A stretch of 64,000 bases of DNA from contig VWZP01001440.1 in assembly GCA_013396995.1 (NCBI GenBank), positions 5,543,151 to 5,607,150 of the forward strand, in the 5' to 3' direction. Within the stretch, counting starts at the first letter, position 1; every line of letters starts with the position of its first letter. Positions 23,426 to 37,500 of this stretch are shown here, piece after piece. Both the position numbers and the translations under genes were made by a program. The notes below the pieces were generated by a model, which saw nothing but the letters and a program-made list of their open reading frames with translations, made no database searches and was not told where the DNA came from. Origin of the DNA: Dicaeum eximium. Lineage: Eukaryota > Chordata > Aves > Passeriformes > Dicaeidae.

Positions 23426-25629
23426 AAAACCCTTTTCTTCTACTTTTTTCTTTTTTTTCCCCCCCCTTGACATCCACTTTTGATTATCTCAGTGTAATCT
23501 ATTGCCTTCCTCACATCCATGTCCTAACCTCATCTGAATTAAAGTTTTCAGCTGGGAAATAAAGCCGGCTATACTAATATAAAACCAGTGCTATAACCAG
23601 TGTTCTGTTAATCATCCTCATGGTCCCACATAGAAATTGTGGGACTATATATGTAAATGTGTACCCAACTGTGCTAAACTGGATGACTCAGAGGTCCTTT
23701 CCTAAGATCAGCGTGAACCAATCACACCAATACCTCTAACTAGTCACATCAGCACTGTAATCTGGTTGTTTTCCACTGATAACAGAAATTCACAAATCCA
23801 TTTTCTTCTCTCTACTGAATAGTTAAAAGAATTGAAGAAGTCACACATTTAAGTGCTGTGAGAAGGATGTAGGTACTTTTCTGAATCCATAGTGAAACCC
23901 ATAACTGTATTTCCTGTGTTGTCAGCATTAAATGATAAGCTTTTAAATTCTGGTTTCTTGAGGATATGTGAGAAGACTGCAGTTTGCTTTCCATATATAT
24001 TGACTATCAATTGCCATTAGATCCAAACCCATTACCTGCCCTTTGGTTTTCTTAGTAACTGAAAACACATGTTGTGGCACTGACTTCCCCTCATGTTCTT
24101 GGGTTTCTTTGACAGAGACTGCCTGAATATGAGGTAGTGTGGAAAGATGCTGATGTTTCCTTTGACACAAGAAGTTTGCTCCAGTCTTCTAGATTAGCCA
24201 TACAAAATCAGAGTGAGTGAGGAATAGCAAGACAGAACCAGGATACTCGTTTCAGTAATCAGTCCTGGCTCCAGTCCTGGTTCCAGCTGAGTGAAGGTAC
24301 CAGACTCCGAAATCTTTTGTGATCAGGCTCCCAGCAAAGGCCCAGCCCTGCAGAAACAGCTGTAGCAAACTGTTACATGAAGCCTACAGCTTTTGTCCCT
24401 GGCTCTCCAGCTGTCTTCCCCAATGCTTAATTTGCTGTCAATTGTCTGGAATGGAAAAAGCTGTTACAAATATTCTTGCCTCATTGATCCTTGAAAGAAG
24501 ATAGTCAAAGTAATTCCCTCATTCCTAAAAAAGATTTCCTCCTGACTTTTAGTGGTTACCTGGTTAAAACCTTAATCTTCTTTTTCGACATAAACATCTA
24601 CACAAAATCACAATATACAGCATATTCATTCAGGACACCATGGAAGTATGAATAAACTTTCAGCTCTGAGCAGGTTAAAAACTTCAGCCGCTCAGTTCTT
24701 TCAGTAAAGTGTCCAATATTCCATGCACTCTCAAATAAGTCTTCTGGGAGATTGAGTGCCTCCTACATTTGAGCCAGTCCAGCTACAGGAAATATATCTC
24801 TCTCTTCCACCTGCGGATAAGCAGAAATTAAAAATGCATCACAGGAAAAATGCATCCTATTTGCCTCCATTCCGAGGATAACAAAATTTTCTGTACTCCA
24901 ATATCATTGCACAAAATAATTGAATTTGGCTTGACGTAGGCTTTTCTTTTTGAGGTGTGCTGTGATATGTGGGGAGTATCAGTGACATCAGAAACTAATT
25001 TGATGCCCAAAGTACATATTTGTTGGGTACATTAAGAAAGATTATAGCAAAAATACTCCATAAATAAAGTGGGAGGATAAAGTGGAAGCACATAAATGAT
25101 TATAATTAATAAAAATACAGGTAAAATTAACAGTATGAGTACAGAAAATAGCTAGTTCTGTAACATCTGGAAGGATGTTAATTTTATAGAAGCGTGGCCA
25201 GGCTATCATTTTATATTTGTTACTGGACATTTAGTCATGCATATTCTTTCTTTGGCAATGGGGATATGATCTGGGGGAGCAAGTGATCTGAGTATGAAAA
25301 CCAGAAATCTTGAGGGCTGCAGGAAGCACAGCTGAAGATATAATCTACTTCCACTATAGATCAGTATTCACTATCTCTTGTACTTTTCCATATAGAATAT
25401 TTACAGACATGTGGGTGGAAGCAAATTATCCAAACTAAAAACGTAGTCAGTGTTAACACTGACTATTACTGGAATAATAGAATAAGAAACCTATGGATGT
25501 AAATTATCAATGTTAAACATATTTGTCCCAGAAGTGGGGAAGATGTCTCTTGCTTTTTGATTCGGGACCTTTAGAGCTCTGATGTCTTTTCATTCTGTCC
25601 AAGGCATCCTTCCTGATGACTGGGGAACA

Positions 25630-26280
25630 TCACTGTGGGCCACAGCAGTTGTACAATAGAGAGATTCAGATCTCTGGCATCAAACTTGAGATGTCAAAAC
25701 AAAGAAGGCAAGCCTAGAGGTCACCTGGGCTCTTCTTCTGCCCCAAGGCTGGATCAGAGATGTCTCTGCCCATCCTGCCAGGAGCCTGCTCTTGAAGACC
25801 TCCAGCCTTTCCATGTGGATTCCATGTCCTGCAGCCATGAGGGCATTAGTGGCCCTAATGGTTCTGCCCAGCCTCCTTTGGAGTAGCCCTCCTGCCTGCC
25901 CTTAGGCCAGGGACTTTTATTTCAGCCCAGCCCAGGGCCGTCAGTCCCTGCCCCAGCAATGCCATCGGGTGCCAGGCTCAAGCCACAGCCACGCCTTGCT
26001 TGGCCATGGGCCTTCCTGATGCCAGCCTGCTGACTGGCTCTTGGCTTGACCTTGGATCTGCTGCATCACCAGAACTTGCCAGAAAATGCTGAGCTGCCTC
26101 CCCTGGCCTGCCCTGGTTCCTTGCTGGGGCAGTGGGATGGGCCCTGGGTCGGGCTCTCTGCCCTGCCAGTTGTGGAACTGGACGTGGCTCCTGGCATCCC
26201 ACCACTGAGGGAGCAGCTGGCCCTTGTGCACTCGGAGTTACCATCCTCCTGAGCAGTCTGCTGCAATGCTTCACTGGGAA
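25630..26280. other. GC-rich patch of unknown nature
   Basis: About 650 bases of abruptly GC-rich sequence, with few CpGs and many CTG/CAG/CCTG words, lie within AT-rich DNA. Overlapping frames stay open on both strands (68-98 codons), as composition alone would produce. It resembles an old transposable element or LTR fragment more than an exon. I cannot assign a family and see no target-site duplication or terminal repeat. Confidence 0.4.
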
Positions 26281-29200
26281 AAGGTTTGTCCTGCTCCTGT
26301 CTTAAATCTTCCCTGATGGATTCAAACCTGCTGTTTTATTTTATATTCTTCATGAACTTGGAGAGCATCACTTCCCTTTCTTCTTTGCAGTAGTGTTTTA
26401 AAGATTTGAAGGTAATTACTATGTCATCATTGGTACTCCATTTTCTGTGCTAAACATCCTGAAATTACACTGCCTGTGTGTTGTGTTTCATAGAACTTTA
26501 GTTACTCTCATCTGAAAACTTCAGCTGATACACATCTTCTTGAAATCTAATGCCCAAAATGGGAAAAAAACACTTCAGCTGAGACCATACCAATGCTAAG
26601 AATAACAGGAGGATTACATCATCTGTCTATAAATGTTACCCTGTTTATATTTCTTGGTACAATGTTTTTCTCTTTTGCAACAGCACAGTATTGTCAACTA
26701 ATGCTGAACTTGAATTTCATGATAGTCCTCAAAACTTTCAGCAACAGCATAAGAAATCCAGTTATTCTTTATGTTCTATATGTTGCTGATGAATTCTGAC
26801 TCACTGTAGAATGTTGCACATTCCTGTATTGAACAGCTACCTTTTTTTCCACAAGGCTTTTCTAATTTGTTAAAATATGTTAAGGGAAGTTTTAATCTAG
26901 GTTTCATCCTCTAGGTCCTTGGGATTTGAAACTGCTTCCTTTAATCTACCTATATGTAGCAACCCTTACACAATTCATATATCAAATGGTTTCCCTTCCT
27001 ATCAGCAAAGTATTAATAATACAAACATTTTAATTACCATTTTTGTTCAATGTTAACTTTACAGTACCATGAATCAGTTTTGTCAGGAGATGTAGTGAGA
27101 AAAATTCAGCGTATTACACCTTCTACACTGCTTGGTTATTCCAGGTTAGGCTTGCTGCTGCAGTAGATTGGCTTCAGAACATGGCACAGGGGTGATGAGG
27201 AAACAGATTCACTGCAAACCTGGTGCAAATGTACATGCCTTGGTTATGTAATTTATGTATATACATACTATTCAGTAATATTTTTGTAGGTTTGATAAAT
27301 TCCCTGATGTATTGAAAAAAAAAAAAAGGTACCAGACTTCTCTCTGCCTGTGAAAATGATGAGCTTTGATTATCTTTCTAGCGAATTCGGTAAGACCTGG
27401 GCCAGATACCACCATCCATTTAAAATGGAGTCTCAGCTGGGCCCGATACAATTGATGTAAATCCATGCAAGTCCCTATTAATCAATACATTTACCCAAGC
27501 TAGGAAGCCGACCTGTAGTCTTGGTTTAGCCACTGGGAGCTTTCTGAATCTGAGCTTATCAGAGCTCCAAATATTTTTTATTCCTTTTGGACCTTAATAT
27601 CAAACATTTTAATTGATTAGGGAACTTACTATTTATTTAATATAGTAGGTATGCAATTATTTCCTTTATAAACCACATAATAGTGCTGAAAATATATCAT
27701 TATCTGCTCCTTGAAGCAATAAGGAAACGACTGTAAATAAGCATGTGTTAGATGTGTCTCCTTAGGACTGGGGCTCCATCAAAGGATGCAAGTAATGGCT
27801 TGAAGGCAAAGTGTTGTCTTCACCCTAAATTATTCAGTAGAATTAAAGAGCATTAAATCATCAATATCATCATCATCTTCACCTTAATTATCTTCTCTGA
27901 GAAAAGCAATTATTGAAGTAAAATAGACCTTAGTCACAGAAGAGCATTTATCCTCTAAGCCTAGGTTCTCCTAGGCTGTTTTATGGGATGGGAATTATCC
28001 TTCAGTGTTTCTCATCCAGCTCCATTACAGTCTTTACCTGGAAAGTCTGGTTTTGATCTTCAATATTTCAGTATATCTTAGTTAAGTCTCTCAAGCAATC
28101 ATTTTTACTCCCACTTGTGGAACAGCCATGCAAATCCTTCAGTGATATCCTGCTCAGCATATTTCCTGAAATATTTGGGCAAAAAATTAAAAAATCTTTC
28201 CCAAGATGTGTGTCATATCTGTTTTATGTAAAAAAACAAAACTAAAAAGTAAAAAGCACTGCCTACTATTTTGCCCAGCCTGGTAATGAAAGTGACTGGA
28301 GATCTTTTCATATCTTATGACTCTTCGTTGTCTTATGAGAAATTAATTCAGTGGTCTCACTCTGCTTGCTAGTGAATATGTTAGCATAATTTGTGACTCC
28401 CACAGCAGAGAAGCTGAAAATATAGCGATTTGAAAAGAGTTTTTCCTTTTCTAATAGAAGTTATTGTGGATTACCCCTGAGGGACACTGCCTGGCTTAAG
28501 CTAGGGAAGCTTGAACTGTTGTGTCTGTGCTTCTCCATATGGTGAGACATAAAGGAGCCACATGTGAGAATTTCTCTAAGGCTACATTCTCTGTCCTTGT
28601 GCAACAGCCTAAATTGTCAATATTGACTTTAAATTCAGATGTTTTGCAATGGTGGTTATGGTTATGTCATGGGACTTGTATACAGAGCTTTGTGAGCTCT
28701 GTATGCCTTGCCTCAGGTGAACCAGGGTCTTCCTCAGGGCTGAATTAGGCTAAAGTGACCAATATGTTGGTCATACAGAGGATGACCTGACATCCAGAGA
28801 CTGTCCTGGATTTTGAGAAAAAAATGGATTTTTCCTCCCCTTATTTGGCTTCCATCAAGATATTGGATTTTCTCCCTTTCCTTCTCTTTGCTTTGATTTC
28901 CAGGGCTTATAACGTATTCACAGCTTCATTTTCAGTTTCGCTCTCAGAGATGAAACTGATGGCCTTGGTCTTGGTGTCTGTGTCAGAACACATAAAGAAG
29001 CTTTCTGACTTGCAGTAAGTTGTTTCTGTGCTCAGTGTCTCCCACTGGATTCCTCACTTTCACTCATAACTCTAATCCCCAGTCTGAGTCCAGTAGTTAT
29101 CATCTCCCCGAGTTTATTTCCTTTTTTTTTTTTTGCCTTTTTCTTGCACCAAAAATGTCAGCTCTTGAGTTATGGTGGACCTGCCTTTACAAGGTTCAGT

Positions 29201-32200
29201 GCTGGTGTCTTGCTTCCTGTCCCACGTGGTCTCCTGCAGAGAGGAGTGTGACCTATGCTCTCATGTTGTGAGCCTAGTGGGCACTTCAGGCGGTCTGGGA
29301 TAGACAGAGATTTGATTTATTGTTTGGATTGTGTTTCTGCACATGAACCAGAGGATGAAACCGAAAAAACTATTTACAGTCTTGAAATGTATTAATAGAC
29401 TTTTGCTGTTCAATGTGATGAAGAGTGAAATGAATGGGGAAAAAAAGATGTTATAATAATCTCCCAAGTGATTACCAATAGGCAAAATAGGACTTGTAAA
29501 GTGCTAGCTCAAAAACAGTAAAACCAGAAAAACACTTCTGGAGGTGAATTTTAAATAACGTCCAGCAGAAGTTGGCAATACTTGTTTATGTGACTTTAGT
29601 CTACAAATGAAATAGAAATGGTTATTTAATTTCTACGCAAAAAGTCTTGCTCTCTTCCTGCTTTTGTCTAAAACTGCATTTAGGGATATTTTTGAAGGTC
29701 ATAAAATGCTGGGAGTTAGCCTGCTGTTTATGGAAGTGAAACTCTCTTCCTTCAAGCAGTTCTTTTTCTTACAGACATGCAAAAAGCTTAATAGTGTTGC
29801 TAGATTGTCACTCACCAAAGTGTGAACTGGATATTTGGGTTAGCCAGCTGAAGTCAGTGCTGAGCTCGTGGCAGGCTTGCTGAGGATTCGTGATGAAGTT
29901 CTCATGCTCAGTTCTGTGCTCCCCTATGTAACTGTTTCAAGTTGTGAATAGGCTTCATGTGTCCCAGAGAGATTTGTTACTAACCAATTAGCACTAATAA
30001 TATTACTTTCTCTTTCTTGTTGATGTCAGAGCTGGCTTTTGTACTTAAAAATTGTGGGAAGAGGATGGGCATCTTAATTACTGAGGGCTGGATCATGCTG
30101 CTTTGTAGGAAACTCCGTGGGAGGAATACAAAAGAAGGCAAGATTCCTCCATTAAAAATAAAAAAGTAGTAGAAGGCCAGCTTCTTCTTCCCCCTGCACA
30201 GAAGACACAGGGAACACTGGCTCTAACACTTGTAAACAATCTGCAAGAGACACTGGCATCAGCAGCAATTGGACTTCATGCTCTTCAGGTTGGCAAAACA
30301 CTGCTTAAAGAAAAGGGCACAGGAGCTTGGTATAAATTAAAACCAGAACACTGCTTTTAGCTCTTTTATTGACTCCTGGGAAATGGGAAATGAACAGCTA
30401 TCTCTGGGCTTCCTCACCTTCAGGATTCACAGAAACCATCTGAGAATCTTCTGATAATATTTACCCTGACTGCACACACATAACTATTTTAATCTAGATT
30501 TATATATTTGTTTTTAAACTTACTGCTATCTAAACTGGCTTTATCAGGCAGGTAATTTAAAATCATATTTTGTGTGTTGTACTATGTTAGAATATAATGA
30601 CAAAACCATCATATTTAATTCTGTTTCTCCTTTTAAGATATTTTGTGCAAATGCAATAGAACATGGGCACATTAACTTTCTCTTGTGGATTGCTAAGAGC
30701 AGAAGTAAAGCTCGTGAAGAATGAATGAAATCAATCGGAGAAACTGCAAATAAGAAAATTGAGAAAATTAAATAAAGCAATTTTTCTTGGAGTTTGTTTA
30801 AATAATAGATTATTTTTGTTGTGATTCATATTTATATGCTATTTGCCATAAATTCTTACTATGTACAATAGTTCATAAACCTTGTTTAATATTAATGTAT
30901 TTAATTAATATCAAAAGAGAGAAGAATTCTTGGTTTAGCATAGCCTGGACAATTTCATGATAAAAACAAAAGGCAATAATCTTATCCTTAAATTCAATGA
31001 GTGGATCCAGAGAGAGCTGTGTGGTGACCACATCACCACTGATGCAAGTCACAGGAGGTTACCATGCATGTGCACACTGCGACTGGTAGGAAAACTCTGC
31101 CTGCATTTCTTCCTCCCCCAGTTTGCTCCTAGTGGTTCTTCCTTCTTTAATCCATGTTTTGATAAGAAGGTGAGCAGAGAAGAGAGGCTGATCAGTCCTT
31201 CATGGGTTGGAGCAGCGGAATTATTTGACAAACACAAAAATAAAAGCCAACAGCCCAGTCAGTGCAGGCAGGCTGTGTTCCAGTGCATCCAGGCTTTTGG
31301 AAAGAACGGAGTGTGTGAGAGATACGGAAGAGCGACAATGAAGAGGAGCTTGCTGCTTTTGTGTCACCATATCCTCAAGTAGGGAGGGGAGACATGGATG
31401 TTTATAATTTCTCTATTTGTAGCCATAGCCAAGGGAAACAATAGCCTTGCACACCAGCCTTGCATATATTGTCTGCTCTTGGACCTTAGCAGGGCACAGT
31501 ATGTATACAGGTAGAGGGGTTTGAATGTTGAATACATCTTGGAATTCACATATTCATGTTCTCATGTCAAGGATACATCTTTCATCAAGCCTGGGAGGTC
31601 AAAATCAATTATTTACACTAAGTTCCTTGTTTGATTTTGTTTTTTTTGACATCCAATCTGACAATCTAAGGACAACAAAATTAAGTAGGGTATCTCTTTC
31701 AGGCAGCAAATTTTTCATTCCCTAATTCTCTGGTGCAGGTGGGATGACACAGGAATGGCATGTGGCTATGGCTGAAGCAAAGTGTGCTGTCACTCATCCT
31801 AAATGACCCTTGAGCCTTTTCAGCCATGTGCTGCTCTGACACTTGGCAGGAAAAGAAAAAGGACAGTTATGACCTCCTTGCTGGATTTTCTTACTTCACG
31901 GCCCCTAGGCTTACAGGAGTGGCAGGAAGAAGCCTGTTCATCACAGTTCATTTGGATCCCATCCAAATGGGATGTCATTCCTCCACTCTGGTTCTCCTGT
32001 AAACACCATGTTTCAAAGGTAACAGAAAATAAAGCAGCCAGGGCGGTTTTCTCTCTCTCCGTGACCCAGCCAGCATCCAGCAGAGAGGTTGCTATACAGC
32101 TGCAGCAGCAGGGAAGGAGCACTGGTTTCCAGCCTTAGATGTACCATGCAGCTGCTTCCATGCTTGGTGGAGAAGAGGAGGAAGAGGTAATTGTGTGATG

Positions 32201-33827
32201 GGTTGCCAGCTACAGCAATAGCAACTGATCCCATCAAAAGCCTCCATGTTTTCAACTCTTCATCAAATACACATTTTTCTTAAGTCAAATTGGCCTCATA
32301 GGAACTGCAGGCCATCAGCAAATAAAGGCACAGCACCTCTGACATGCTGGTGTGTAAACATGTTTGCTTTCTGGCCTTGGCTTTGAAAGTTTGGAATCAA
32401 AGAATGAAGGGTCACTGGGACATGGAAGAAGAAGATTCATTGAACAGGCTGTGAGTAAAAGATTACATTCCCACCAGTTCTGTGCATCCACCTCATATTT
32501 GCAACCTCCCCCTGCCCTTCAGTCTCTCCTTTCTTCTGCTGTCTGTGGATTTGTCACTCCCACATCTGTATCCCTTTGCATCAGGGAGGAGACTGCAGCA
32601 TCCTACTGCATCTGTCCAGATGTTTCCAGAAACAGAAAAGACCCATGTTCGTTCTGGCTGACAAAGGCCACTGGCAAATGTTACATTCCTGACTCCTTCT
32701 CTCTTATTGTGCATCTTGGTTGATCCCCTGCCTACCACCCAAAACCTGCCAGTTTGGATCAACATCTCCTGTTCTGGTCTATTTAACCAGTCTTTTTTGG
32801 CATTGCTAATGTAAAGAGACCAGAGAGTTGCAAAGAGCAGTACATAATGAAAGATGGAGGTGCTGTGTACATCTGTACATAATTTTAGCTAATATCTAAA
32901 TTAGCAAAATATTTAAAGCATTTGAATTTTGCTTTGACTTTTAATTCCTTTGATCCTTTACCATATAACTGGAACTCTCCTAATACTGCATCAGTATACT
33001 GTAAAGTGGAAAGCCCAACTCCATTTTATAGATTCCATACTGAAAATAAGATTAAAGATGGAGTTTTTGACTTCTGGGCTTTATCAGTCTCTAGGAAAGA
33101 AAAATTACATTTTCAGCTGAAGAGGAACTGGGCAGCCAGAGCACATAGATGAAGTAAGATGAAAGCAATTGAGAAAGAAGAGGAGGAGGTGAATGAGGCA
33201 AAAAGCGTGGAGGAGGTATGAAAGGGTCTGGTGGCTTACTTGGAAAGCAAAAAAAGGATCAAAGGGTAGAAAGCCAAGTAGCAGAAGAAAGAATTATGAT
33301 TTTCAACAAACTAGAATAGGGGAGTCTTCATGGTGCACGGTTGGAAAAAGAAACTGAAAGGTACTAAACCAAAAAATTTAGTAAGATATAACTTGTGGGG
33401 GAAACAGCAGAGAAGAGCAAATGAAAGTGGCTGCTAAATGGAGAATCATTCTGTCATTTGTATCAAGGGATGGTGGCATAAGAACAGTAAATAGCTTCAG
33501 CTGTTCTAGGAGAGGTGTTGGAAATCCTTTTGCAGTGGTGTAAAGAGAAATGTATTTTCCATATTACGTTTAGCTGAGGCACTTCAGCAAGCTGGTGGAA
33601 GCAATTAGCACAGCTGATTGGTGCAGCATTCTTTGGATACTGGTCTGCTGGACCTCATTTGGCTAACACATGATACTTACAAACATTTCTTTAAAAGCAT
33701 TAAGTTACAAATCAAGAAACTAATGAGAGACTCATGATAAATATGATCCTGCTTTTAAGGACAAGTCTGGTGGCAGAGGCCGAATAATGATCTTCGTGTG
33801 GAAATGGACTGACCTTCAGGAAGGTTA

Positions 33828-34226
33828 TCAGGTGGGAATCTGAGAAAATAAGAGCGACTTTTCTAATTTTCTGGCTCTAGTTTTTTTCTGTGCCAGCTTT
33901 TGTTGCAGTCTGTGTAGGTGGTAGAGAGATTTGAGCTCTTTATCATTGGAGCCTGCAGAGGAATCCATAATTTCCTTAGATTCTCTGAATTTATCCTGAA
34001 AATGATGCAGCAAAACCACTTTCTATGCAGATGTTTTCTTTTGCTTACAACTTTTTTTTCCTACTGTATTTTTTAGAGTTATTTCTCTGTTTCCTACTAT
34101 GTGACAATCTTTTGTGAGGGTTTTATCCCTGCATTGTGTTAACAAATGATCAAGATTTTTAGCACCTCTTCTAGATTGGCTTGAGCCAAAAACATAGTAA
34201 AGCAACATAGGATTGTCCTCCCTCAA
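33828..34226 (-). other. Interrupted minus-strand reading frame, possible decayed gene fragment
   Basis: Two minus-strand open stretches (34,226-34,023 and 34,019-33,828) share one frame and are separated only by a TAG and one Lys codon. Together they would give about 130 codons. The downstream part is rich in Lys, Glu and Leu (SLYHLHRLQQKLAQKK) and looks like a coiled-coil helix. I do not recognise the protein. It could be a decayed retrocopy, a remnant of a lost gene, or chance. Confidence 0.3.
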
Positions 34227-34539
34227 ATTTCTATGATGGAAAAAAGATAGATGGAAAAGTCAGGCTTAGACACAGTGTTTGCCCTGGAGATGGAGAAAAG
34301 AAAAAGTCAAGAGAGAAAATGTATTGTTTTAAAAACCTCTCTGCACTAAATCATAATAACTGGTGAGATTCCAGCCTGTTGGAAGAACTGAATTGGTTAT
34401 TTAGTCTCACAACAATAATAAGCCAACAAAATATTTAATGGACATACATTAGCAGACTTTAAAAAAATGTCCATTGCCTTGCAAAGAACCTGTTAACTTT
34501 CTTCTTTTGACCCCTTTTTGTGCTCACCTCCATTTGTCA

Positions 34540-34569
34540 TCAAATCACGAGGTCTCAAATCACGAGGTC
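34540..34569. repeat. Perfect 15-bp tandem duplication
   Basis: The word tcaaatcacgaggtc occurs twice head-to-tail with no mismatch, which suggests a recent slippage event. Confidence 0.95.
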
Positions 34570-37500
34570 ACCTATGCAGATGCATTAATGAACAAGAGCT
34601 CTGAAATGGGCCCTGCTTAAACAGCATTAGGGGTGAAAAAGGTACATGGAGACTTGTCTCATTTTATAGTGAGCTATTGCTGCTGTAGCAGCTTTCTCTA
34701 GCATCTTGATGGAGGTGTGTGGCGAGTGAGGCTGAATGTGAAAAAGCCAAGGCTTCTCCTCACCTTCTGCATGGGAGGGAGCAGTAGCTGGTGAGTTTTA
34801 GCAAGGGCCCAAATGGGAGTGCTCTGAGGAGTAATCTGGGCTTCAATCCTACTGCATCAATGATGCCTTTGGTGCTGCCATCTTGCAACCAGGGCTTAAG
34901 CCTGCAACCTTACCCCACAGTTTTGTGTACTGTGCATGACAGTGTGTAAATAGGACATGGTCCTGCTCTCTCTTTTCAACTCCCTGCTTTACAGTGTATT
35001 TTGCTGAAGCTCAGGTGTCTCTACTGCCCCCCATTTTGCCCAGTATGGTTCTTTCTTGCTCAGTTTCAAAACTCTACAGTTCTGCAGCCAAGACAGAATT
35101 TTCTTGCTCTTCCATGCTGAGGGAGGAAAGATGTTCTGGGACAGTGGAGAGGACAAGTGGGGTTAAATTGCCACTTTGTCTATTTCCCAAATTAGCCACA
35201 AGGCCCAATTCAGTAAATGTCATTGTAAATGAACAAATTAGACTGACATGGTTCCTACCATGCTATTTTAATATAAGTAAGGTTCAGAAAGACTCTGGAG
35301 CTTGTCTTTGATAAATAAGAAAAAAATGCAATATGACTGAAAACTTTTCAGTGAAAATAAAATAAAACCTTGTCTTTTGTGATCTTGAAGAGTATTGTAA
35401 TGAAAGTGCTGATTTGGGCACCTATCATAAATCCTTTAAGTTCAGAAAGCCTATCTCCTTCCTTTGTCTAAACAAGACAAAATTAAATAAGATTCTTTTT
35501 AAAGATTTGTGGTATACCTAAATTACAATTCCCTGGAACAGAGGTCAGGGCTTGGAATGAGGCACAAGGGAAAAGGTAGACCAAGGTGGTGCCTGGGGTG
35601 CCACAGGTTGCTGTAGGGCCAGTGGGAGATGGAGGCAGTGCTGGGAGAGGAGCCTGGAGTGCCCTGGTGCAGAGCTAGTGTAACAGCAGAGAGAAAAAAC
35701 ACCTCAGAGGCCTTCAGTGCTAGCAAGGGAAGAGGATGGAGTCTAATTCTGACTTAATTAACAGCCAGCTCTTGCTGTACAGCAGTTGGCTATCAGGAAA
35801 GCTGCTAAATCACAGCTGTACTGTAGGGAAAGAGCTGATGTATTTGAACACACAGTGAAACTAGAGAATTGTGTAATTACGTTGTTACAAAGCAGTACTT
35901 CTTTTGTCTGCCCTGTGTTATTTGTCACTTTTTTTGTTTTGGATCATTGGAAAATGAGAGCCTGATTTCTCTTCTAGCTCTGGAAACATTCCTGCCCAAA
36001 AACCCTTTGTGTGAGTCCATCCCCAAGGGTCTGAGATGGGCTCCTCCCATCACCTACTGACACTGGCAAAAGGAGCAGTGTCTTCTACTTCTCCTGTGAA
36101 GCAGCTTTTGCTGTACAAATAATAACAAAATGACCATGGGAGGAAATGACTTGGCAGTGAAAGTTGGAAGGAAACTACTGTTGATTAGCTTGGCAGCCAG
36201 AGCCTGCTTTTTTCACCTTTTGCTTTGATAAAAGTGGTTGTACTTCTTACACCAAATAGAAGCATTATAAAGACAAGTTGTCAGTAGCATAACTCTGCCC
36301 ACACCATGCAAGCACTATTTATTATGTATATGGGGGAAAGCTGTGAAAAGTTAGGTAATCTGCATATCCACAAGTTATGTACTGTGAGTTGAGTCTTCAT
36401 CAAGCCTTAAAAGGAGCATCTCCTAAGGGAAAAGCAAGGGAAGCAAACATATGATGCTAATGGGGGATAAGTTCTTTACTGATGGGATTGAATGGATTAG
36501 TTAATTTAGTTTTAGCCAGAGTCCATGAAAAGCTAGTAAAAAGGCAAGGTTTGGATCAGGTTAAGTGAAGGGTAACAAAACCATGAAAAGACACAGCCTT
36601 GATGCACCATAGCACTTATTAGTTAAACCTGTCATAATGACCAAATCAGAGTCCTGAGCTTTACTCATACATCTGACATGGAAATTGCTTTTCTTGTCAC
36701 CAGAGGCTTCTTTGTACCTGGAAATGTGTTAAGATTATTGTTGGAGAATTATTTCTGGGTGATGAAAGGCTGTTGGTCCCTCCCCAGCTGGCTGCAGAAC
36801 AAACAACAAATGCAGGATTCAGTCTTGCCACAGCATTGCAGTGTTGCAGCTGGGATGATCCAACCTTAAAGTACAAGTAAAGCAAATAACAGAACAAAAC
36901 ATTCTACATTTTCGATGAGATGGCATTACTGCTAAAAACCAGATATATTTTAGGGAATAAATACCTCTTTTTAGGGAAAAGTAATTCAAAGGCCTAAAGG
37001 AAAAATTCTGCACCCAAAATAATATCTGGTATTTCCCAGTTATAGCTGGTAAACTAATAAAAGCTATTCCTTGCTTTTGCACACCATAGCTCTTTTTGTG
37101 ATAGCAGTGTGATTTGAGATGCAGGATCTTTGAAATTTATCCTTGTTAGTTCTGCTCATCTTTGGTGAAGTGGAGCAGCTGGAACAGCCTGTTGCTGCTC
37201 ACCTCTAATCTACCATGGAAGAAATGTCAGGTGAGTTAATAAATTATGGTTGGAGAGAAGTTTTAGTAAAAGCTCACTGTTTTCTATCTCTCCTGTCCTT
37301 TGTGCCCCAGCATTCAGCAAGGAACAGCTGCAAGGTTTTGGTAAAACCTTGAAGTGCGAGGTGCATCAAGGTAGTGAAAAGCCACTTTGGCATTATATCT
37401 CATTTCTATTTTTTCTTGTCTTTAGATAAGGAATAATCAAGGTGGAAAGGAGGTGCGTGTAAAGAAGGAATTTCCTTCTTGTATTTTAATCTGTGTTTTC

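Larger units (their letters stand above)
19960..25600. other. Intergenic DNA, no gene recognised
   Basis: Mostly AT-rich unique sequence without plausible coding frames. It contains a 20-bp tandem duplication at 21,265-21,300, a four-base microsatellite at 21,959-21,989, a CpG-richer patch at about 22,920-23,180, and a small CR1 tail at about 23,375-23,425. I see no RNA gene. Confidence 0.55.

Noticed and set aside
30957..31382. 141-codon plus-strand frame
   Set aside because: There is no family match by eye, the composition is mixed, and no gene context is visible. I do not support it as a gene without searches.
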